Assembly (NCBI RefSeq): GCF_000613125.1
Contig: NZ_HG964497.1
Location: forward strand, 1,374,011 to 1,438,010
DNA length: 64,000 nt
Origin: Bacillus sp. EB01
GTDB lineage: Bacteria; Bacillota; Bacilli; Bacillales; Cytobacillaceae
Direction: 5' to 3'
Numbering within the stretch: position 1 is the stretch's first letter; every line of letters begins with the position of its first letter. This document shows, piece by piece, positions 41,641 to 53,684 of the stretch. The position numbers and the translations under genes were made by a program. The notes below the pieces were generated by a model. It made no database searches and was not told the origin of the DNA. It saw only the letters and a program-made list of their open reading frames with translations.

Positions 41641-44600
41641 TTAATTTGAGCTGGTTTTTCTTCTTTGAATGAAGTATAAAACCCCACCTAAGAGAAGTAA
41701 CATGAACCCAGCAAGTACAATGTTAAAGTTGTTTGTTGCAGTGTCAGGAAGTTGATGAGTTGGGACCATGGAAGAAGTTGGTGCTGTCTCGAATACCCCA
41801 AACGTACTGAAGTGATCAGTATATACAGATACTTCACCATTTTTGTATTCTCCGCCAATCAGTTCCCATTTTCCTTCTTCTTCATTCCAATAATAAACTT
41901 TTACATTGTTAGGATTTTTAATTTGTTTCGGATCAACTTTGAATGTAAGTTTAACTTTACCGTTGAATTCATGGTATGATTTGCCATCTGCTTCAATTGT
42001 AAAATCGTAAACTCCCAGTGAACCTTTTACATCCATTTTCTTCACTTTAATATCCAGGTTTTCTACTAATGGAAGGATAGAAGCTGGAATTAGTACATCA
42101 ACATTTCCATTTCGCACTTCAATTGAAGCGCCCGCATCCTTCAAAGCTTGAATTTGGTCTTTAGTAAGTGTCAATGTTGCATTATTCTTATCTTTAACTT
42201 CAACAACTACTATTGCTCCATCTTCAAGATCTTTAAGTGCCTCTTCATCAATTTTATACTTGTTACCCTCTTTAGCTGCTGGCACTTTAATTTCTTTGCC
42301 TGGTTTTTCACCAGGTTTATTACCTGGTTTTTCACCTGGCTTATTCCCTGGAGTTCCGACTGGAGTTTCTCCTGGTTTATTGCCTGGGTTTTCTCCCGGT
42401 TTATTACCTGGATTGTCACCTGGGTTGTTTCCTGGGTTTTCACCTGGATCTTCACCTGGGTCTTCGCCTGGATCTTCACCTGGGTCTTCACCTGGGTCTT
42501 CGCCTGGATCTTCGCCTGGATCTTCACCTGGGTCCACACTTACATCAACAATTCGGCCCTCAACTTTAGTAGGGATGCCTTCGCTGCCGATGTTTACTAG
42601 ATGGTCACGGAAGTTTTCCCAATCGGAAAGACCTAGGTCTGTTACACGGCCTTCTGCATACGCTTTTGCGAATACGTCATAGCCGTCGCCGCCTTTAGCT
42701 GTGAAGGCGTTTGTTGCAACAGTGTATTTGACTTCATCTTGAAGTTTCACATACTCGCCGTTTGCATCAAGATACCAAACAGCAACAACGCGCTCACCGG
42801 CTGGTTTCGTAGAATCGAATTCGACTTTACCGCCAGCAATATGCAAGAATCCGCCGTTTTCACCTGGATATCTGCTTAAAGATGTTTCAAATGCCTGCTT
42901 AAGTTCGGCTCCTGTTACATCCATGGTTGCAAGCGTGTTGCCAAATGGCAGAACGCCAATTACTTCACCGACAGTGATTGGGCCAGCATCGATTGCGGCA
43001 CGGATTCCACCGCCATTTTGAAGGGCCATGATGATGTCTTTCTTTGTGAATTCTCTGGCTTTTTCAAGCATACCGTCGGTAATCAAGTTACCAAGGATTG
43101 TTTCGTTTTTACGTACACTTGGCTTTGTATCATCACCATTTGTACGTGGATTTTCCAGGGCAACTGGAGCATCTACTCCGATTTCTTTATTTGAAATTTC
43201 CTCAACTTTTTCTTTATATGGTGCCAACGCTTCAACTGTTTCTGGATCAGCAGTTTGTGATTTGATCTCAATCAGGCGGCCATTGTTTTCAACCACAACA
43301 CCATTGTTGTCAAATGTTACATCGAGTACGCCAAGGTTAGCATTGGCATTGCCTGTTTGAACGATTACTGTAGGGGTTTCATCCGCTGCAACTACTTTTG
43401 CTTCTTTCAGTGCAGTATGGCTATGTCCGCCTACAATTACGTCAATACCTTCAACTTTTTCAGCAAGAAGCAGGTCATTATCTACAGCTGCATTGTCGTC
43501 ATAACCAATGTGAGTCAATGCGATGATTTTGTTGACGCCCTGTGCTTCAAGAGATGCTACAGCTTCTTTAGCTGCTGTCAGATAATTTTCGAACGTAATG
43601 TCTCCAGGGCTGGAAATATCTTTTGTTTCCTCAGTTGTTAAACCCAAGATACCGACTTCCTCACCATTGACATCCTTGATGATTCCATTGTAAATTTCAC
43701 CATTTTCGTAGGCTGCTTCGATAGAATCATTGAATATTCCTTCGAATTTGGTGTCTTTAGAGAAATCGACGTTTGCACTTACGAACGGGAAGTTGGCTCC
43801 CTTGATAAAATCAGCCAATTTTTGATGGCCATCATTTGAAGAACCTAGATCAAATTCATGGTTGCCGAAAGTCATTGCATCAAAGCCCATCAACTTCAAA
43901 ATTGCTAAATCAGCAGCACCAAGGAATTCATTGAAATACAAGGTACCTGTAAACTGGTCACCTGCATGAAGAAGAAGTGAGTTAGCACTTTGCTGCCTAA
44001 CTTCTTTTACAGCAGTTACTGTCTTCGGCATATTGTCAAGGGCCGAATGAATATCGTTTGTATGCATGACGGTTAAGTCATATTCGCCTACAACATCAAC
44101 GATTCTGCGCTCAGTTTCAGTCGGGATTCCTTCAGAACCAATACTTACCAAATGGTCGCGGAAGTTTTCCCAATCAGATAAGCCAAGGTCTGTCACACGG
44201 CCTTCTGAATAGGCTTTTGCAAAAACATCATAGCCATCGCCGCCTTTAGCTGTAAAAGCGTTTGTTGCGATCGTGTACTTCACGTCATCCTGAACTTTTA
44301 CATACTTTCCATTTGCATCAAGATAAGATACGGATACTACACGATTACCTTTCGGTTGTGTAGAATCAAATTTCACCTTACCGCCGGCTACATGCAGGAA
44401 TCCACCGTTTTCTGCAGGGTATGAACCAACAGAAACTTCGAAAGCTGCCTTCAGCTCAGCACCTGTTACTTCCATCGTAGCAAGAGTATTGTTGAATGGA
44501 AGTACAGTAATAACCTCGCCGACAGTGATTGGCCCAGCAGGAATGGCTGCACGAATACCGCCGCCGTTTTGAAGCGCCATGATTACGTTTTTGCCAGTGA

Positions 44601-47600
44601 AGGATTTTGCTTTTTCTAGCATTGCATCTGTAATCAGGTTACCAAGAATTGTTTCGTTTTTACGTACACTTGGTTTTGTATTATCGCCGTTTGTACGTGG
44701 AGTTTCCAGTGCTTTTTCAGTTGTTACACCGATTTCTTCCTGGGAAACAGCGTTAACTTTTTCTTGATATGGTTTAAGAATTGCCGTTGCCTCAGCATCA
44801 GCAGCTTGAGATTTAATTTCAATTAATTGGCCATTATGGGACGTTACTAACCCATTATCATTAAATTCAACATTCAAAACGCCAAGGTTGCCATTGGAGT
44901 TGCCCGTTTGAACGATAACGGTAGGAGTTCCATTTGGATCCACCACAGTTGGTTTTGCCAATGCAGTATGCGTATGCCCGCCAACAATCACGTCAATGCC
45001 TTCTACTTGTTTAGCAAGCTCCAGGTCATTATCGACTGCTGCAGCATCATCGTAACCAATATGAGTCAAAGCCACAATTCGGTTAACGCCTTTTGCTTCA
45101 AGAGCTTCTACAGCTTTTTCAGCTTCAGCAAGGTAGTTTTCGAACTCAATGGAGCCAGGGCTTGAAATATCAGCGGTTTCTTCTGTTGTCAGGCCGAAGA
45201 TACCAACTTTCTCGCCGTTCACCTCTTTAATGATGCCATTGTAAATTTCGCCGTTTTCAAAAGCTGTTTCAATAGAATCATTGAAGATGCCATCGAATTT
45301 GCTATCTTTAGAGAAATCTACGTTTGCACTTACAAAAGGGAACTGTGCCCCTTTAATAAAGTCAGCCAATGCTTGATGCCCTTCTTGTGAAGAACCTAGA
45401 TCAAATTCATGGTTCCCAAACGTCATGGCGTCAAAGCCCATTAAGTTCATCAAAGCCAGGTCAGCTTTACCCTGGAATTCATTGAAGTACAATGTTCCTG
45501 TGAAGGCATCCCCCGCATGAAGAAGAAGTGAATCAGGATACGTTTTTCTTGCATCTTTTAATGCCGTAACTGTCTTTGGCATATTATCCAAAGCTGCATG
45601 CGTGTCATTCGTATGCATAATTGTTAAATCATATTTATCAGCTAAGTCAATCTGAACTAACACAGGGTCATGGTCAGATGCTTGTCCTTGTGCTTCAGTG
45701 AAGTTTGCATTGATATGGATCATATCAGCTTTAGTAGCATGAACTAGATTATTTGATACTAAAATATGATCTAGAACCTGGTTGTTTCCTTGGAAGAAGT
45801 AAGAGAAACGATCTGCAGCAGGAACTTTATCAACCATGTTTGTTAGAACATTGCCCTTTAAAGCTTTGAGAGCCGGTGTGAATTCAAAATCATTAATGTC
45901 TCCAGCAACAACAACATTCAGTGCAGGATTTTTTGCAAGACCTGCTTTTATAAAATTATTGATTTCTGTTGCCAATTTTATCCGTTCAGCTTCAGAACCT
46001 AATTCAGGAGGCTGATTTGAGCCCCACAGTGATTGGTCTCCGCCTTTTGAATTCAAGTGGGCACCAATTACTACAACTCGCTCGCCTTGGAATTCGAATT
46101 CTGCGGCAATCGGTTTACGAGTATCCGAGTATACAGAAGGGTTAACAAATCCAGGGTTAAGCGTTAAGTTTCCGTTTGCTGTCCAGGCATTAGCCTCTGT
46201 ACCTCCGCCTCTAGTTCCTGGAACCAAAGATACACGTTCAGGGTTGTACAAGTACCCAACACGGATATTGCCGCCAGGAGCTCCGCCGCTTGTGTTGTTT
46301 ACAGGCTCAACATCGGTCCATTTATAAGTCGGTCCGCCTGCAGCAACAATTGCATTAATTAAACGCTGATAGCTTTGTGAAGCATCGGCATTGCCGGAAT
46401 TTGTTTCGCCATCATTATCCTGTACTTCCACTAGAGTGATAATGTCTGGTGACTTCATATTTGCAACAAAGGTCTTTGCAATCTTAGCAACCTTTGCATC
46501 AGGTGTGTTTGATGTGTTATTAGAGAAGTTTTCGACATTGTAAGAAGCGACAGTCAGTTTTCCATCTGCTTTTTCAATATGAGTAACTTCTTGTTTCAAT
46601 TCTGTTTTGATTAAAGTCGGCAAACCTAGAGTTTTGTCAGCAACTACCTGATAGCCAGCGCTTGAATACGTAAGGATACCGATAACATCGCCATCAAAAC
46701 GGTCGCCGGAACGGAAATCCTCGCCAGCATTGTCCAGGAATACTTTTTCAGGATTGTAATCATCAGCTGCGATATTCAATCCGCCGAGTGAATTCAATTC
46801 GTTATTTGTCGTGCTTTCTACAATGATTGGAACATCCCTATTGTATGGAGGTCCAACGACAAGGGCATCCGGGAAGGAAACGCGCATGTATTCAACGGAC
46901 TCCCAGAAGTCGATGCCATCTTCTGCTGGATCAAATGATTGCATCATATCATTGTCAATGACCTTGTTTGGAGGAGTAATATCTTTTCCGACAACAAGTG
47001 GTGCAGGCAGTTCCGCTTTAGTGTCACTTGTTTTTGTAACAGCAGTTGCGGAAATCCGTGTTGTTGAAAGGTTAGCACCACCGCCAGATTCTGTAACAGT
47101 TCCGTTTACAGATACTTGGTCACCAACAGCAACGCCATGAGCGGATTTGCTTACTTCAATTGCTTCTGAAGTAGCAGGATCGTTATCACCTGTAGCATCT
47201 TGCATAACAAAACTGCTTGAACCGAATACGTGAGTTACAATACCAGTAATGTTCGTAACAGAAGCTCCAGCAAAGTCGGAAACATGTCCTTTTCCTTGGA
47301 TATCATGGATTTTAGCGCCAGTAGTATCAAGGATTTTATACGTAAAGCTGAATACTTCACTTGCAGTACCGTTTGTAACCGCAATGGCTTTAATAGTAGT
47401 CTCGCCTGTTTGCAATGCGATCGGCTCAACATATTTTGTGCTTTCTACAGTTGGAGTTGTACCATCTGTTGTGTAATGAATTTCTGCGCCTTCAACGCCT
47501 GAATTCAATTCAATCTTCGTGCCAGCTGGAACAACACCTTGTGTTTGAGTTGCATAAACGGCAGGCTTGTTAACCAAATCATAGCTATCTAGACCAGTAG

Positions 47601-48798
47601 TCTTTAAGTGGAATCCGCCATCATTAATAGATCCAAGTCCAACTATATGGACTTTGTCGCCTTCTTTATAATGCTTAACGAATTCGTCATAATTGGATCC
47701 TGTACGATTGTCATGGATAACCCTGACTTTTTCTCCGCTTTCAAACAATGCATTGAAAAGAACAGTCCCATAGCCATCTTTAGTCAATTCAGTGATTTCC
47801 ACATTTTCCAACTTAAGCAATTCAGCTTGTGTAGAATCATCTACTGATTTTACAGACTGTGCTGCTGGAAGAGGATTACCCGAGGAAACAATAACAAGAC
47901 TTGTTGGTTTAACCTCAAGCTCACCTTGGTATGTAATCAATTCACCGGTTAATTTTACTTTGTCACCCGGTTTAACATTTTGCGGACTATTATAGATAAA
48001 CATACCTGCAGTATCATCCTGCATATAGAATGAGTCCCCGCCCCAAAGGCCAGTATGGGAAGTTGCGATTCCCTCAATTGTTACAGTACTGTTTAAAGCT
48101 GCTTTACGAGCATCTGCAATTTTAATTGGCTGGTCTTTCGGTGGTTCTGGTTTCAAGTTGTCATTCGGGTGAGAACCTAAACCATCATAAGTGTTTGCGG
48201 CTAATTTAAACCATTGGCCGTCCATTGTGAAATCATCACTTGTATTTGTGTCACCAACTACTACCGAAGACTCTCTAATAAGATTTGCATTAAGAGCATA
48301 GTTATCAGCAGAACCTAGTTTACCAATGGAATCAATGACATTTCCGCTATGTTTTAAAACGATAGGATCATTACCATTAAACTGGGTCACACGAGTTGTA
48401 CTAAGGAATATAGTTCCAGCTGTTGCTGAATCCTTAACTGCTTTAAAAGCTTGATAATTTCTATCTGCTTCTGTATCTAGCGCAGGGTTATAAACAACAG
48501 CTGTTTTACCCGCTTGCAATTCACCAGTTAAAGAATATGTTGAAGGTCCAGTTGGATTTCCATTAGTATATGCTTCAAGCGTATACTCGGATAGGTTAAC
48601 GGTATTTGCGGTTCCATTATAGATTTCTAGAACTTTACCGTTTCCACCATCCGGCTCAACGTATTGAGAAATAATTAGATTAGTAAACGCTGCTTCTGCC
48701 GCGCTTACAACAGGCGCAAAATTAGCCAGGAAGCTGGAAAATACCAAACTAAATACTAGTATGATCGGTAAAAGTTTCTTTTTTAATCTAGGTCTCAT
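41641..48798 (-). CDS. Giant wall-anchored nuclease with tandem 5'-nucleotidase domains (YhcR/YfkN-like)
   Basis: A 2,385-residue secreted protein. Order: signal peptide (1 to about 33); lamin-tail-like domain (about 37-165, LIISQYVEPDGGNGKVLEIYN in pieces); OB-like domain (200-300); chitobiase C-terminal-like domain (about 385-465); second OB-like domain (to about 570); endonuclease/exonuclease/phosphatase domain (about 745-1049; LTVASYNVENFS, HLNSKGGDQ, VVAGDINDFEF, SDHDPVLVQ). Two metallophosphatase/5'-nucleotidase modules follow (about 1055-1565 and 1574-2080), each with MHTND(T/I)H, GNHEFDLG and GGH(T/S)HTAL. A GEDP/GNKPGE-rich spacer, an Ig-like domain, LPDTA and a C-terminal TM segment end the protein. 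It should cut extracellular nucleic acid and strip phosphate from the nucleotides. The ATG at 48798 follows AAGGGAGAG. Confidence 0.9.
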   Translation of the reverse strand: MRPRLKKKLLPIILVFSLVFSSFLANFAPVVSAAEAAFTNLIISQYVEPDGGNGKVLEIYNGTANTVNLSEYTLEAYTNGNPTGPSTYSLTGELQAGKTAVVYNPALDTEADRNYQAFKAVKDSATAGTIFLSTTRVTQFNGNDPIVLKHSGNVIDSIGKLGSADNYALNANLIRESSVVVGDTNTSDDFTMDGQWFKLAANTYDGLGSHPNDNLKPEPPKDQPIKIADARKAALNSTVTIEGIATSHTGLWGGDSFYMQDDTAGMFIYNSPQNVKPGDKVKLTGELITYQGELEVKPTSLVIVSSGNPLPAAQSVKSVDDSTQAELLKLENVEITELTKDGYGTVLFNALFESGEKVRVIHDNRTGSNYDEFVKHYKEGDKVHIVGLGSINDGGFHLKTTGLDSYDLVNKPAVYATQTQGVVPAGTKIELNSGVEGAEIHYTTDGTTPTVESTKYVEPIALQTGETTIKAIAVTNGTASEVFSFTYKILDTTGAKIHDIQGKGHVSDFAGASVTNITGIVTHVFGSSSFVMQDATGDNDPATSEAIEVSKSAHGVAVGDQVSVNGTVTESGGGANLSTTRISATAVTKTSDTKAELPAPLVVGKDITPPNKVIDNDMMQSFDPAEDGIDFWESVEYMRVSFPDALVVGPPYNRDVPIIVESTTNNELNSLGGLNIAADDYNPEKVFLDNAGEDFRSGDRFDGDVIGILTYSSAGYQVVADKTLGLPTLIKTELKQEVTHIEKADGKLTVASYNVENFSNNTSNTPDAKVAKIAKTFVANMKSPDIITLVEVQDNDGETNSGNADASQSYQRLINAIVAAGGPTYKWTDVEPVNNTSGGAPGGNIRVGYLYNPERVSLVPGTRGGGTEANAWTANGNLTLNPGFVNPSVYSDTRKPIAAEFEFQGERVVVIGAHLNSKGGDQSLWGSNQPPELGSEAERIKLATEINNFIKAGLAKNPALNVVVAGDINDFEFTPALKALKGNVLTNMVDKVPAADRFSYFFQGNNQVLDHILVSNNLVHATKADMIHINANFTEAQGQASDHDPVLVQIDLADKYDLTIMHTNDTHAALDNMPKTVTALKDARKTYPDSLLLHAGDAFTGTLYFNEFQGKADLALMNLMGFDAMTFGNHEFDLGSSQEGHQALADFIKGAQFPFVSANVDFSKDSKFDGIFNDSIETAFENGEIYNGIIKEVNGEKVGIFGLTTEETADISSPGSIEFENYLAEAEKAVEALEAKGVNRIVALTHIGYDDAAAVDNDLELAKQVEGIDVIVGGHTHTALAKPTVVDPNGTPTVIVQTGNSNGNLGVLNVEFNDNGLVTSHNGQLIEIKSQAADAEATAILKPYQEKVNAVSQEEIGVTTEKALETPRTNGDNTKPSVRKNETILGNLITDAMLEKAKSFTGKNVIMALQNGGGIRAAIPAGPITVGEVITVLPFNNTLATMEVTGAELKAAFEVSVGSYPAENGGFLHVAGGKVKFDSTQPKGNRVVSVSYLDANGKYVKVQDDVKYTIATNAFTAKGGDGYDVFAKAYSEGRVTDLGLSDWENFRDHLVSIGSEGIPTETERRIVDVVGEYDLTVMHTNDIHSALDNMPKTVTAVKEVRQQSANSLLLHAGDQFTGTLYFNEFLGAADLAILKLMGFDAMTFGNHEFDLGSSNDGHQKLADFIKGANFPFVSANVDFSKDTKFEGIFNDSIEAAYENGEIYNGIIKDVNGEEVGILGLTTEETKDISSPGDITFENYLTAAKEAVASLEAQGVNKIIALTHIGYDDNAAVDNDLLLAEKVEGIDVIVGGHSHTALKEAKVVAADETPTVIVQTGNANANLGVLDVTFDNNGVVVENNGRLIEIKSQTADPETVEALAPYKEKVEEISNKEIGVDAPVALENPRTNGDDTKPSVRKNETILGNLITDGMLEKAREFTKKDIIMALQNGGGIRAAIDAGPITVGEVIGVLPFGNTLATMDVTGAELKQAFETSLSRYPGENGGFLHIAGGKVEFDSTKPAGERVVAVWYLDANGEYVKLQDEVKYTVATNAFTAKGGDGYDVFAKAYAEGRVTDLGLSDWENFRDHLVNIGSEGIPTKVEGRIVDVSVDPGEDPGEDPGEDPGEDPGEDPGEDPGEDPGENPGNNPGDNPGNKPGENPGNKPGETPVGTPGNKPGEKPGNKPGEKPGKEIKVPAAKEGNKYKIDEEALKDLEDGAIVVVEVKDKNNATLTLTKDQIQALKDAGASIEVRNGNVDVLIPASILPLVENLDIKVKKMDVKGSLGVYDFTIEADGKSYHEFNGKVKLTFKVDPKQIKNPNNVKVYYWNEEEGKWELIGGEYKNGEVSVYTDHFSTFGVFETAPTSSMVPTHQLPDTATNNFNIVLAGFMLLLLGGVLYFIQRRKTSSN
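42300..42540 (-). repeat. Tandem GEDP / GNxPGE coding repeats
   Basis: 12-base GEDP units and NKPGE/NNPGD units encode a Pro/Gly/acidic spacer before the wall-sorting region of the nuclease/nucleotidase protein. Confidence 0.85.
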
Positions 48799-49853
48799 AT
48801 TTCTCTCCCTTTTGGATCGTATTATAAATCTCATGTGTGGAATTGCGTTTGTCATGTTTATCTTTTTTGTTTCTGGGTAAAATCAATGCAAAGTCTATTA
48901 CCTAAGTAATCTTAAAATCTAAAACCCGATTGATAGACCAAGAATAATAATTTCCTGAAGCAGCGCGCTTACCACTATACGACTATAACTTTCTTCTGAA
49001 CCCCTGTTTAAAATCTTGTAAATCATTAGAAGAACTGTATTTAGTTCAGTACATGAAATTGCAATCTGTTGGACAGTTAGCATGACCGTCCTTGAATTCA
49101 AGAGCTTAATTACGCTGATTCAACACATGATTTTTTACATTGTTCCAGTTAACCCTTTAAATCATCAAGTCTAGTACTACTCTATCTCCCCCTATTTCTA
49201 CTATTTAATATTATTGAAAATACCATAGGTAAACCTAAATGGTATCGCGCCACAAATTTTACACCTCAAAAAAAAGGATGTACCCTAAAATCCCATGTCT
49301 TTTATGTACACCCTCTCCTATTACTAATGTCAATTAAGTATTTGGTGAAAAAAGTCAAACTCTGCGACTCTTTATTTTCAAAAGAGAATTCGCCCTTTTA
49401 TTGACTTTTATACCTAATTTCGATTAATTCCAATTTTGCTTAAATTCACCATTTTTAGTTTAAGTCATCTTTTTCCTTAAGTAAAGGCTTGCAAACAAAC
49501 TTTGGTGCATAAATCATTATGCCAATTTATAGCAATTACTCATGTTACTTATCTACCTTTTCTATCAAATTGTATAGTTTTATTATTAATCTACTATTAA
49601 TTTCTTGTAAAAATATGCCGAAGTATAAATGTTCTGGAAATAGTTGCTGACATAAAAAAAGAGAACACTACGTCGGCTTTAATGACGGTTTTCAATTTGC
49701 ACCTCAAAATGAATTCTTGGAGGAGTGAAGTACCGGTTGCAAAACTTATATTCTGACTCCATAGAATGTCCACGCATACTCATCACATCCTAATCCTCCT
49801 TTCTATACATTTCCAGAACCTTTTAACCTTTTCATACCTAAACACAAAAAAGA
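48799..49853. other. Long AT-rich intergenic region upstream of the giant nuclease gene
   Basis: About 1.05 kb with, at most, one small frame (48919-49083). It is strongly AT-rich with no repeat family recognised. It should contain the promoter and leader of the nuclease gene, but no convincing -35/-10 pair or Pho box could be assigned by eye. Confidence 0.6.
48919..49083 (-). CDS. Possible small membrane protein, 54 aa
   Basis: A 54-residue frame, MLTVQQIAISCTELNTVLLM onward, with a hydrophobic N-terminal half, a polar middle (NRGSEESYSR) and a hydrophobic end (ALLQEIIILGLSIGF). AAGGA lies five bases before the ATG. It is plausible as a two-pass small protein, but length and context give weak support. 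Confidence 0.4.
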   Translation of the reverse strand: MLTVQQIAISCTELNTVLLMIYKILNRGSEESYSRIVVSALLQEIIILGLSIGF

Positions 49854-49880
49854 CCGCTTGGTGAACTCAATCACCAGCGG
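49854..49880 (-). terminator. Terminator of the sugar operon
   Basis: CCGCTTGGTGA / TCACCAGCGG with TCTTTTTT after it on the minus strand. Confidence 0.8.
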
Positions 49881-49898
49881 CCTTTCTTATTTCGTCCA

Positions 49899-49946
49899 TC
49901 TCACGCGGACAAATCATCAAAAAGTCCACGACAGGGGTCTGACCCC
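49899..49946 (-). repeat. REP-like element, copy 6
   Basis: Core GGGGTCTGACCCC at 49934-49946, tail to the left (CGCGGACAAATCATC, AAAGTCCACGACA). It lies 21 bases past the stop of the minus-strand kinase, between the stop and the operon terminator. Confidence 0.8.
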
Positions 49947-49967
49947 CAAAAGGTCCCTAAAAATCCA

Positions 49968-52689
<2,722 letters not shown>

Positions 52690-52700
52690 CGTTTCTCCTC

Positions 52701-53675
52701 CTACTTACCGAGAATCCTTCCTTTATTGCGAACATCCAAATAAACAGCGACTATAATAATGACTCCTTTTACAATCTGCTGGTAAAAATACGGTAGGCCG
52801 ATTAGGTTCATGCCGTTATTAATGACCCCCATAATTAATGCGCCTATGAATGTTCCAAATACAGTTCCATATCCGCCTGACAAACTAGTTCCACCAAGGA
52901 CCGCCGCGGCGATTGCATCAAGTTCATAGCCAGCGCCAGTATTAGGCTGAGCTGAATAAAGCCTTGATGTCAGGAGAATACCGGAAACGGCGGCCATCAT
53001 ACCTGATATGATAAATATTTTTATTTGTAGCGACTTTGTGTTAATACCTACATACTCTGCAGCGGTCTTATTTCCACCGACCATTTTTGCGCGGCGGCCG
53101 AATTTTGTTTTACTCAAGAGGATATGGCAAAACACTAGTAAAACTGCCATGATGAGGACTGGCACCGGAATAATATCAAACAGCTTTTTATTCCCTAGAA
53201 GCAAGATGAAAGAGTCGTCAACAGCAATAGGTTTCGCGTCAGTTGTTGCATAACCTACCCCACGGAAAATCCCCATCGTTGCCACAGTAACAATAAAAGT
53301 AGGAATCCTTAGACGGGCAGAGATAAGACCATTAGTAAAACCGGCAAGAGCCCCTACCAACAGTGTTACGAGAACCGCAATCGGTCCGGAAAGTCCCCAA
53401 GTAAGCGCAAGCCCTAAAATAAGTCCTGAGAGGGCCGCTATACTTCCTACTGATAGATCAATTTCTCCAATCATCAGTACGTATGTCATACCGAAGGCCA
53501 TAATAGCAATGATGCTGACCTGAGAAAGAATGGTAAAGATATTATTTGTGTTAAGAAAATGGGGGCTTAGGAAAGAAAAAAGTATAACTAAGGCAAATAA
53601 TGCAGCCAAGACCCCTCCATACGTTTTTAATACCGTGTTGTCCTGAAAAGTTTGTTTTAATCTCATCACGTTCAC
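52701..53675 (-). CDS. Sugar ABC transporter permease (RbsC-like)
   Basis: A 324-residue permease with eight to ten TM segments. MAFGMTYVLMIGEIDLSVGSIAAL (in pieces), TLLVGALAGFTNGL, PTFIVTVATMGIFRG and the EAA-like AAAVLGGTSLSGGYGTVFGT (about 240) are typical of the ribose/xylose/galactose CUT2 class. A single permease gene means a homodimer. It is nine bases downstream of the ATPase gene. Confidence 0.92.
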   Translation of the reverse strand: MNVMRLKQTFQDNTVLKTYGGVLAALFALVILFSFLSPHFLNTNNIFTILSQVSIIAIMAFGMTYVLMIGEIDLSVGSIAALSGLILGLALTWGLSGPIAVLVTLLVGALAGFTNGLISARLRIPTFIVTVATMGIFRGVGYATTDAKPIAVDDSFILLLGNKKLFDIIPVPVLIMAVLLVFCHILLSKTKFGRRAKMVGGNKTAAEYVGINTKSLQIKIFIISGMMAAVSGILLTSRLYSAQPNTGAGYELDAIAAAVLGGTSLSGGYGTVFGTFIGALIMGVINNGMNLIGLPYFYQQIVKGVIIIVAVYLDVRNKGRILGK

Positions 53676-53684
53676 TCCTTCCCC

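Noticed and set aside
42148-42682. Frames opposite the GEDP repeats of the giant nuclease gene
   Set aside because: They mirror the tandem repeat and have no ribosome binding site.
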